From: Cordylochernes scorpioides
Taxonomy: Eukaryota; Arthropoda; Arachnida; Pseudoscorpiones; Chernetidae
Assembly: GCA_030710605.1 (NCBI GenBank)
Contig: CP092874.1
Span: 45,968,665 to 46,032,664, forward strand
Length of the DNA: 64,000 nt
Reading direction: 5' to 3'
This document shows, in pieces, positions 54,649 through 63,016 of the stretch; within the stretch, counting starts at the first letter, position 1, and every line of letters starts with the position of its first letter. The translations under genes were made by a program, and so were the position numbers. Under the pieces are notes generated by a model that did no database searches, was not told where the DNA came from, and worked only from the letters and a program-made list of their open reading frames with translations.

Positions 54649-54719
54649 GTGATAGCACGTAGTTAAGTAATGCCCTTAACCTGATGAGTGCCAAGGCTAG
54701 GCCGAAACGTTGCTATCAC
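54649..54719 (+). ncRNA. Type III hammerhead ribozyme, complete core and loop complementarity
   Basis: Stem III pairs GTGATAGCA (54649-54657) with TGCTATCAC (54711-54719) and CGT with ACG (54658-54660/54707-54709), with one bulged T. The cleavage triplet GTA ends at 54661. Stem I pairs GTTAAG and CTTAAC (54662-54667/54675-54680) with loop TAATGCC. CTGATGA is at 54681-54687. Stem II pairs G(T)GCC with GGCC, with loop AAGGCTA. GAAA is at 54704-54707. All invariant core bases are present, and loop 1 GCC can pair with loop 2 GGC, the kind of contact natural hammerheads use. It lies on the same strand as the Helitron genes, 74 bp after them, and 10 bp before a gag fragment on the other strand. Confidence 0.85.
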
Positions 54720-54728
54720 TTTTACATA

Positions 54729-55316
54729 TTATTTGAAATCTAATTTCCAGAAGTTCTCATTGGTATTTTTAGGAAGGTTTAGATGAAGGGCAAAAGAGTA
54801 TTCTTTCTTTAACCCTCCAATAACCCAGTTTATTTTAGTCTCTTCTTCCATTTGGGGGTCGACCTTGTTGCACAGTACAAGGATATCCTCTGCGAACCTG
54901 ATTGCAGGTTCATTCCACTGTTGCATCCTTTTTAGTCTCATCTTCATTTCTTCTTTGTTGGCGTCTGAGGCAAAATCCTCAATTAGGCGGCTCTTGAAAT
55001 TTTCCCAGCTGGTGAAACTTATCTTGTGTAGGTTCAGCCAGGTTTTGGCGCTACCAATCATATTCATGGCAGCATAACGAGAGATAATGTAGTCTGCCTA
55101 ATGGTACAGGAAGCCAATTTCTTCAAGAGATTCAATCCATGGGCGAGAGTCTTCTGTTCCATCATACTTGGGGATGTCGATGTTGGGATTCAGGACAACT
55201 GGGTCGGAACTTGCATCTCGACCAATTGTTGCACCAGGTTGCGGCTTGGCAGACTCTTCAACCTTGATTCTCTCCTGTGCCGGGTCTTGCATCTTACCAG
55301 AGCGTGTTTCAACCAA
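54729..55316 (-). pseudogene. Gag fragment of an LTR retrotransposon
   Basis: Starts MVETRSGKMQDPAQERIKVE at 55316. It passes one break at 55098-55067 (in-frame stop plus indel) and continues MNMIGSAKTWLNLHK, FTSWENFKSRLIEDF, RMQQWNEPAIRFAEDILVLC and WVIGGLKKEYSFALHL, the retrotransposon gag (capsid) signature. It ends at 54729, where unrelated sequence with the hammerhead begins. There is no pol. It is the same family as the short fragment at 48326. Confidence 0.82.
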
Positions 55317-55450
55317 CCTACAATTTATATAAGGGAATAATGAGATAACTCTACTTTATGTAGCCTCCAGAATCATTTATTTATTTCTCACATCAAAGAG
55401 AGCAGTGAAGTCGCACAGTGTACATAAATACAAATGATGATTCTATAATA
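55317..55450 (-). repeat. 3' part of LTR X preceding the gag fragment
   Basis: Reverse complement of the segment around 48220-48325 (gtgcgacttcactgctctc, gtgagaaataaataaat, gagttatctcattattc). The outer part of the LTR is missing or unrecognisable. Confidence 0.7.
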
Positions 55451-56338
55451 CATATATTCTGTTAAATAAAATAAATAAATATAAAATATAAATTTGAATT
55501 TAAAATAAATGAAAAATAATATTTCAAATTAAAATAAAATAGGTTCATTAGCCATGATGCAACAATTTGATAAAAGGGATGGCTTTATATAAACGCCTTA
55601 TAATTATCAATTTTATAGCAACATGCCACCTCTGGAAGGACATTAAATGCCAGAAAGCTTATTGAAATAAATTAAAGAAACACATTATGAAATTTATATA
55701 AATTATTATCGAAAAGGTCACATTATTTTATTTTATTTCACAATTCTAGAAACTTAATTCAATCTCGGTAAAAAAAAGCCACAAAAATCACCAGGGATTA
55801 AAAGTCAAAATAGAAATCCTCATATTTCCTTTATTTTTTATTTCCCCCTGTTTAAATATTCATAATATTTTTAAAATCATATTTCTCGATTTTAACGGGC
55901 GCATTATTTTAAATCGTTTCTTAAATTTATTTTTTAGTTTCTAGTGAAGCTTTGATTTTAATCGACTATATTTGATAATTTACATTATTTAGAAGTCTCG
56001 ACATTAATATTTGATGTCAAAAATCCTTTATTTAAAATATTGTCACGTAAAAAAATGAGGCAAGACAAAGATAAGGATGACAAAGCAACTCTTCGCTCAG
56101 AACAATTCAACACCTTATTTACATCAAAAAAGAGAGGCAAGGTAAGTGTTATATAAACAAATAAGTATATATTTTGAATTTAATTAAATAATTGTTCCCA
56201 CAGAGTATGTGTGTAAGATGACAAGAAAATAGGCACTAACAGTAAGAAGATAAGATTTTCTTTGTTTACGATGTTAAAAGTTTTATTTTGTTTTATCTCT
56301 TCCAAATCAATTATGTTTTATCAATATTATTGGAATCA
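55451..56338. other. AT-rich spacer; one possible small exon
   Basis: No recognised gene was found. At 56055-56141 a 29-codon frame (MRQDKDKDDKATLRSEQFNT…) ends exactly at a strong splice-donor-like GTAAGT (56142). This may be chance. Confidence 0.45.
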
Positions 56339-56551
56339 ATTAAACAAATCAATAAGTATCCGGAGATGAGTTTGCCAACTCTAGCTTTCGGGCTTCGTAG
56401 CCCTTCTACAAGAGTACAAATATACAATAATAGGGTGTGATATTATTGTATATTTGTACTCCTGTAGAAGGGTTACGATGCCCGAAAGCTAGAGTTGGCA
56501 ATAAACAGAAATAAGAAAATCAACTCCGGAGACTTATTGACTTGTTTAATT
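56339..56551. repeat. Penelope-type inverted repeat with hammerhead-derived motifs
   Basis: Arms 56339-56433 and 56439-56551 pair over tagctttcgggc..gcccttctac, gtacaaatatacaataat and caataagt.tccgga. The right arm has about 20 extra bases. Each arm carries the tgtagaaggg..cccgaaagct core resembling the Penelope ends at 60782 and 62662. No coding region. Confidence 0.75.
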
Positions 56552-57498
56552 GATATTTAGGAGATTATAGGGATCAAGTTTCTTTACAAAGGTCTAAGCA
56601 AATTCAACACAAGGAGAGATATTTCTGATTAAAAAAATTCAAAAATTAATATTCTGTGGATATACCACCGTGGTAATACATTAAATCTTCTGTTATGATA
56701 TTTTGTTACTTTTCTCCAATGTTCGGTTTACAGCGTTTGGAATGTTGCTTCGTACCTCTTTTAATCAAATATTTGTACTTCACATTTTTAAACATTTAAT
56801 ATTTTAAGAACATATAAAATACACAATAGACCAACCAACATATACTAGAAAACTATACTAATCCAACTTCAAGGCGAGAGCTCAAAATTCTCTCAAAAAT
56901 ACAAATTTGTAAAATTAATATTACAGTATTTTTCCTAACAAGTTCCTCTGTATAAACAGTTTTTAGGCACTCTCTCCCTGATTTTGCCAAGTTTTCAAAA
57001 TATCAGTTTTCTCTCCTTCAAAAGCAATTTGCTACCAAAAGGGTTACTTTTTGGCAAACCCTTTTTCAATTTCCTGTAATATTTAGAGTAGATGTTTTGT
57101 CTAAAAAACTAAAGACTTCCTTTTTGTTTATCCAGAGCTTTTTAGGGTCGAATGTATTATTGTAAGTTATAAAGAATTTTAATTTGTTTCAAAATATAAT
57201 TATATTAATAGAAAGTTTAGTGTTTAAAGTGAAGAATAATTGTTACATTTTGATTATGCTATTTATGTGATGTTAACGAAGTATATCTTGACACACACGA
57301 CGACGACTTAAGATCACTAACTACAAGGAAGACAACAAATAAATAAACACACCAGCTTTTATACCTAAATATTTTACTTTTCTTATTTACCGCTATTATG
57401 GAAACCCGCTCAGTGAACAATATATCACATCAAGAAGAAGAAAAAAAAAGTCGATTGCCTTGCAAAGCTGCAACTAGGCGCAACAATATATATATATA
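56552..57498. other. AT-rich spacer without a gene
   Basis: No domain, TIR or RNA gene was seen. (TA)n at about 57487-57498 precedes the LTR element. Confidence 0.55.
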
Positions 57499-57797
57499 TG
57501 TGGCAATATGATAATAATGTGGGGAGAGAGAAATAAGGAAACCACAAGTTTGGAAGAGGAATTCCAGGCAACCAGCGAGAGGGAGGGAGAGCGCGAGGTT
57601 ATATCACCGCTGAACGACCGTTTGTGTCGCACACCACCCCCCGACTGTCCAAAAATAGTCCTGAGGGTCTACGAAAATAGGCCCCTTGGAATGTGACTGA
57701 TATATCAAGTGACCGGCCTTTACATCCTCCTCTCTACGTCTCTCTCTGGTCAACTGTAGATTTACTTTATTATTCCTGGAAGGGTAATATTATGACA
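57499..57797 (-). repeat. 3' LTR of the non-autonomous element
   Basis: 299 bp with intact TG..CA ends (tgtggcaatat ... attatgaca on +). Pairs with 59920-60214. Confidence 0.88.
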
Positions 57798-59919
57798 TAT
57801 GGCCCCCGTTGAAGAAGGCTGAACATGGTTTGAGTATACTTAAAGCTGGAGAAGCCAGGAATAGAAAAAAATAATTTTACAGTTGAAATTAATTAAGGTA
57901 ATGGTGACATATTTTATGTAAATAAAATATTGTATAGTACAAGCAGTTTTACAAAATCGGAGAGTTTGATATTTAAGGGAATTTTTTATAATATCGAAGT
58001 TATAAAAGGCTATATACAATAACATCTAATGTATTATAAGGGAACTGTTATGGAGGGGTGTGAACAACGAGAAGGGGAGTCACATACACATGATGAAATT
58101 CTGAAGGTCATTAAGACTGGGGAACTCTACACTTTAAGATATTTTTCAGGCGGACATGGCAAGGGGAAACTTGGCATGGGCTTTCTATGCTATAGGTGTA
58201 GAGTACGAGAAATGAGGTTGAGGTTGGAAATTGTGTGAGCTCAGGACTAAGGTAAATACAGAACTACATACAATGTTAGAACCTTGGAGAACAGAGCGAG
58301 GGGAAACTTGCCCTGGGCCATTCTACCTTATCTATGCAGTTACTTGTGTAGCGAGTCCGAAGGGAAAAGTCCCGTGAGGAAGTCGAATGGACTTATATTT
58401 AATTTGCGGAAAGTATGCGCGCACAGTGCCAAAAATTGGGACGAGGACTGCGTTGTCCGTTACAAGTGACAAGCTGCTCGGATACGAGGTGTTTGAACCG
58501 TCGTGGGAGCTTGTGCAAGGCGATGATTTCACGGTGGGTTGAACGTAAGACCCATGTCTGCGCGAAATGATGACGGACCGGACAGAATCAGCGACGATGT
58601 TTAACGTACCTCCGTGGGAAATATCGGAGGTAGGCTATATCGTGCTGGTTTGGACAAGGGACAAACATAGATTTGAAGACAGGGTCCGTGTGGCGAACGT
58701 GTGGCGCGAGAAGAAGGGGCGAACTGTGTCGCTCGATGCAGATTGTTCAAGTGCGAACAAAAAGGAGTTGATAAATATATAGCAGTAAGTCAATCTGCAT
58801 CCTGTGACGAACACACCATTGGCTAGATGGTGTGGGTCTGTGGATATGCTAGAGATGAACTACGAAATATATTATCATAAATGAAGGGCGTGAATTAGGA
58901 TTTTGAAATGACAATATAGAAGTTCGATAATTGATTAATCAATAATTCTATGAAAGGTCCTGAGCTGGTATGAGGTTAACAAAGTTGTGAGAATGAGAGG
59001 GGCATTCAGGGGAACATAGGTAAGAGTCACCAAGGGTTAGTTGTAAGCAAGGCTCACGTGGTGGTTGGAATTCTTCGACGCCTGAATTACAGGGTGAATT
59101 TTGAGTCGTTTAGGAAAAGAAATTATTTTTCGTGAGCCGTGCTTACAAGTAGGAGAGGTCATATACAAATAGGTATACAAATGTTTAGGTGCTGGAGGCA
59201 TATTTTTATAGATAAATTGATAATGAAAAATCTATTGTTAATAGTAAAAATCGTGAAGTATTAATAGGTAGAATTCCATCTTTTTTTTTTAAAGAGTTAC
59301 GTTAAAATGGAAATTATTTAATTAAAATGACGATTGTTAAATTCTACTGGTAAGGTAACTAATTGAATGAGTTACAAATATCTAGATAAATAGTATGGAG
59401 AATAAATTCATTGTTAATAGGCGTGGAGAGAATAAATGGAGGTAATTATGTAAATATTGGGACAATTTACAAGGAATGACTTATTTGAAGAATGAATGGT
59501 AGGAGTTAAAACAATTACACTAACGAGTTATGTTGGTTTAGGGCGCAGGTAAGTTCATTGAGCTTCGGGAGAGTTCTGTCTGTGACACTGTGCGTACCAG
59601 TGTTGTACATCACAGTAGCAGTAGGGATATGGCGGAGTCTTGTCCATGATGGAGGAAGGTGTCCTGCCCTGGCACGGTGGTCGTTCTTGGGCAGATCTAG
59701 TGCTGGAAGAAGTGCGTGGCATCTCCATCTCCGTCGTAGGCGATCACTTCTTCAGGGTAACGGTTCAAAAGTTGGTGAGGAAGGGGTTGAGGGCTCGAAG
59801 AGGAGTGGTTACAGTTGAGTTGGGTTTGGCCGATCATCGTGGCTTGGCTTCTTGTTTCTTCATACTCTGGTATATGAGGGATTTGCTTCCCGGCAAGGTC
59901 TTTTCCTGTCGACTCTCAA
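57798..59919. other. Interior of the non-autonomous LTR element
   Basis: Several frames of 60-105 codons exist on both strands (for example 59640-59957 + and 58567-58782 +), but none shows a recognisable retrotransposon domain. Composition is mixed, with a GC-richer part at 58280-58780 and an AT-rich middle. Treated as noncoding or of unknown coding status. Confidence 0.5.
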
Positions 59920-60214
59920 TGTGGCAATTTGATAATAATGTGGGGAGAGAGAAATAAGGAAACCACAAATTTGGACGAGGAATTCCAGGCAACCAGCGAG
60001 AGGGAGGGAGAGCGCGAGGTTATATCACCGCTGAACGACCGTTTGTGTCGCACACCACCCCCCGACTGTCCAAAAATAGTCCTGAGGTTCTACGAAAATG
60101 GGCCCCTTGGAATGTGACTGATATATCAAGTGACCGGCCTTTACATCCTCCTCTCTACGTCTCTCTCTGGTCGACTGTAGATTTACTTTATTATTCCTGG
60201 AAGGGTAATATTAT
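59920..60214 (-). repeat. 5' LTR of the non-autonomous element
   Basis: Closely matches 57499-57797. The outer end has lost the terminal TGTC and merges with a TA repeat. It is followed by LTR X sequence. Confidence 0.86.
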
Positions 60215-60235
60215 ATATATCGTAATTTAAACAAT

Positions 60236-60700
60236 GTGATATGTAAGTAATAAAGTATGACGTCTTTTCTAGTCGTCTCAAAGTGACACCAGCTTGCGAC
60301 CGGACACCCGGGGGATCCAGGAAGGGACAAAAAGGGCGTTGGTCCGGATGTTGACAGTTAGTTAGGTTACAGTGAATATTTTCGGACAGCCCCGCTCAGT
60401 TCTAGGCCATTATCATCTCACTAGGTCCATGGTCATCTCACGGCGGCCCTCGTGGCCGCCGTTTTGGCTCCTCTCTGCCTCCGCGGCTTCATGCAGGACG
60501 CCGAACTTTCCTCAGTTAATCCTCAACTTTCCCCTGGTCCTGGTGCCACGTGAGACGTACTAGGAGAGCGTATTTTGATCCCAAACTTTGTCCTTACTGT
60601 CCCGTGCGGACTTTCCACTCTGCACGCCTTGCCACTCAATCCCGACTGCTTCCAAATCACTTGTTGTCTTACCCGGGTTTACGACATTTATATAATCTTT
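60236..60700 (+). repeat. Second copy of LTR X, 5' part
   Basis: Begins TGTGATATGTAAGTAATAAAG and follows 47689 onward with indels (extra ctaggtccatggtcatctca at about 60420; gtgccacgtgag at about 60542). It ends around gggtttacgacatttata, where the Penelope element begins. Confidence 0.8.
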
Positions 60701-60781
60701 TCGGCTACATCAACTCAGTGGAATTTAGTTTAAATATATACGGATAAAAGTTAACAGGAGGAGCTTCTTTTTAGATTTATT

Positions 60782-60814
60782 GCGAGCTTTCGAACCTTTC
60801 GGTTCTTCTACAGG
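60782..60814 (-). ncRNA. Hammerhead-derived motif in Penelope copy 1 terminus
   Basis: On the minus strand CCTGTAGAAG, AACC-GAAA-GGTT hairpin, then CGAAAGCTCGC. Geometry matches a hammerhead (core, stem II, GAAA), but CTGATGA is CTGTAGA, so cleavage is unlikely. Confidence 0.45.
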
Positions 60815-61098
60815 CATGGATAGCATGAATATACTAACAAGATTTATACGCGTTTGAACCATTATATACATACATACACATTTAAATACGAAGCAATAGT
60901 TTCGAATATGATTAAAATAGAGCTAAGATTTTGACTATAAAAATATGAAAAACTATGCAAATACAATTTAAACTTTTTTTAAAAATTTGATAAAATTCGG
61001 GAACTACATTTATGTACGCTAAAAATTGGAAATGAACGGCAAGCAGGGGTCCCTCCAACCAGGTTACACTACGAGGGTTATCTAGGGCCACACGGAAA

Positions 61099-62010
61099 AT
61101 AATTATTGTATTAAAATATGGTAGGCTTCAGGAAGATCTATTTTTCTGTTGATACTGTTAGTTTGAGTGGAGATGATTGATTCTAGAAATAATCTAACCT
61201 GCTTGCTGAGTATATGCTGATAAAGGAATTTAGGGTGGTCCAGATTAAATATATGGCCTGTGTTTAATATATGTTGATATATGAGTGATTTAGGATCCCT
61301 ATTATTTATGTTTCGTTTATGTTCTGTTAATCTGAGGTGCGCGGTTCTACCAGTCTCGCCCACATAGGAGGCTGGGCAATCATGGCAAGAAACCGCGTAC
61401 ACAGCACCAGTGGAATGGATGGGGTTGTTAGGTTTATCTGCTTTGGTGATGGGATTCCTGAGAAGGGTTTCAATATTAGGAGGACTGTTGTAAAAGACTT
61501 GAATGCCGTAAGGACGAAGAATTCTGGAGATAGAAATGGAGATCGGGGAAAGGGGAAGGAGACAAGTGGCTTTATAAACAGTGGTTTGACCTTGGAGAAT
61601 AGGATCAAAAGAATGTTTTTATATGAAATATCTGGGATATCCTGCAGTGGTCAAAAGGGAAATGATTCTGGATTTTTCTATGGTTTTAAATATAGGTAAA
61701 GAGCAATGTGTGTATATTCTTTTAGTTAAGATCCTGACTGTATTGAATTTATAGGCTGTGGGACTATTGGAGGAGAAATGGGTATATAGAGATGGTATGT
61801 TCTTTTTGTGGAATACTTTTGTGTGTATCTTGTGCGGGGTGCGAATAATCAGGATATCTAGATAGGGTAAAACTAGGTCTATTTCAGATTCGTGTGTGAA
61901 TTTAATATCTGCATGGAAAGTATGTAGAGTATTGAGTATGTGCCGGAGCCTATTGGTTTTGACTATGCAAAAGATGTCATCTACATATCTCCTCCAATAA
62001 TGAATGTCAG
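61099..62010 (-). pseudogene. Penelope RT fragment and GIY-YIG endonuclease, copy 1
   Basis: Reading from 62010: HYWRRYVDDIFCIVKTNRLR (RT active box YVDD, about 61985), YLDILIIRTPHKIHTK, FNTVRILTKRIYTHC, then a stop or shift at about 61620. From 61608 come PRSPFLSPEFFVLTAFK and FSGIPSPKQINLTTPSIP, and after another shift the GIY-YIG domain AVYAVSCHDCPASYVGETGR with LRLTEHKRNINNRD (61402-61300). The frame ends INRKIDLPEAYHILIQ at 61103. The RT drives target-primed insertion and the endonuclease nicks DNA. Frame breaks at about 61610 and 61400 disable it. Confidence 0.86.
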
Positions 62011-62017
62011 AAGGCAG

Positions 62018-62475
62018 GGTTTGGGTTTTCCCCGATCTCCATTTCTATCTCCAGAATTCTTCGTCCTTACGGCATTCAAGTCTTTTACAACAGTCCACCT
62101 AATATTGCAACCCTTCTCAGGAATCCCATAACCAAAGCAGATAAACCTAACAACCCCATCCATTCCACTGGTGCTGTGTACGCGGTTTCTTGCCATGATT
62201 GCCCAGCCTCCTATGTGGACGAGACTGGTAGAACCGCGCACATCAGATTAACAGAACATAAACGAAACATAAATAATAGGGATCCTAAATCACTCATATA
62301 ACAACATATATTAAACACAGGCCATAAATATAATCTGGACCACCCTAAAATCCTTTATCAGCATATACGCAGCAAGCAGGTTAGATTATTTCTAGAATCA
62401 ATCATCTCCACTCAAACTAACAGTATCAACAGAAAAATAGATCTTCCTGAAGCCTACCATATTTTAATACAATAA
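62018..62475 (+). pseudogene. Penelope GIY-YIG domain, copy 2
   Basis: PRSPFLSPEFFVLTAFK (62030) leads, after a frameshift near 62140, into SCHDCPASYVDETGR, where Gly of the YVGETG motif is Asp. It continues RLTEHKRNINNRDPKSL, a TAA where copy 1 has TAT (about 62299), and ends INRKIDLPEAYHILIQ. A fragment only, with no RT. Confidence 0.85.
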
Positions 62476-62661
62476 ATATTTTCCGTGTGGCCCTAGATAA
62501 AAAGTTTAAATTGTATTTGCATAGTTTTATATTTTTATAGTCATTAATCTTAGTTCTATTTTAATTATATTTGAAACTATTGCTTCGTATGTAAATGTGC
62601 ATGTATGTTTATAATGGCTCAAACGCGTATAATTCTTGTTAGTATATTCATGCTATACATG

Positions 62662-62693
62662 CCTGTAGAAGTGCGAAAGGTTCGAAAGCGCGC
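62662..62693 (+). ncRNA. Hammerhead-derived motif in Penelope copy 2 terminus
   Basis: CCTGTAGAAGTGCGAAAGG then TTCGAAAGCGCGC. Same layout as 60782-60814 but with a weakened stem II. Confidence 0.4.
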
Positions 62694-62804
62694 AATAAAT
62701 CTTAAAAGAAGCTCCTCATGTGATCTTTTATCCATATATATATATATATTAATTAAAGGGCATATTTTGGATCTAATATAAAACAAACATTTTATTTAAT
62801 ATAA

Positions 62805-62853
62805 ATATGCCAATATTTCAATAGGCTATACGCCTAACTTCATCAGGGCGTTT
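62805..62853 (-). ncRNA. Hammerhead-like motif in Penelope copy 3 3' region
   Basis: On the minus strand CTGATGA (62846-62840), a stem TAGGC-GTAT-GCCTA region, then GAAA (62819-62816). The core segments and stem II are good. Stem III and the cleavage triplet are not clear, so activity is uncertain. Confidence 0.5.
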
Positions 62854-63016
62854 CTTGTTTTTAAACTGCTTCGGATGATCACGCGATGCCTTCACGCGAC
62901 GATATATAAAATATTTACAACTCTGGGGCTAAAATTTAAATATATACACACAAATATCAATAATAATAGACTATATATACATGATTCATAATAAGTATAA
63001 GAATAAGAAAATAATT

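Larger units (their letters stand above)
57499..60214 (-). mobile_element. Non-autonomous LTR retroelement (no gag-pol), minus strand
   Basis: LTRs 57499-57797 and 59920-60214 match closely. On the minus strand the LTR starts TGTCATAATATTACCC and ends TTGCCACA. It is preceded at the 3' LTR by the polypurine tract CAACGGGGGCCATA and followed at the 5' LTR by TGAGAGTCGACAGGAAAAG. These ends resemble the 863-bp LTR family (TGTCATAAT start, GGGGGC tract, AGAGTCGACAGGA box). Insertion was in a TA repeat, so the target duplication is ambiguous. The 2.1-kb interior has no recognisable retroelement protein. Confidence 0.82.
60739..62010 (-). mobile_element. Penelope-like element copy 1, 5'-truncated
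   Basis: On the minus strand, from 62010: RT C-terminal part, linker, GIY-YIG domain, then a 3' terminal region to 60739 shared with copy 2. It meets copy 2 head-to-head at 62010-62018. Confidence 0.88.
62018..62733 (+). mobile_element. Penelope-like element copy 2, inverted and more truncated
   Basis: Starts inside the linker (ttccccgatctccatttcta) and runs through GIY-YIG to the same 3' terminus as copy 1 (ctttta tcc at 62725-62733). Similarity to copy 1 is very high, so they arose together or recently. Confidence 0.88.

Noticed and set aside
54693..54702. CTAG at 54697 as the 3' terminus of the Helitron
   Set aside because: It falls inside loop/stem II of the hammerhead and the nearest hairpin is about 17 bases upstream, further than the usual 10-12; no independent support from a target site.
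57508..57696. 62-codon frame repeated at 59929-60117 as a conserved small protein
   Set aside because: It lies in the two LTR copies of one element; similarity is explained by the LTRs.
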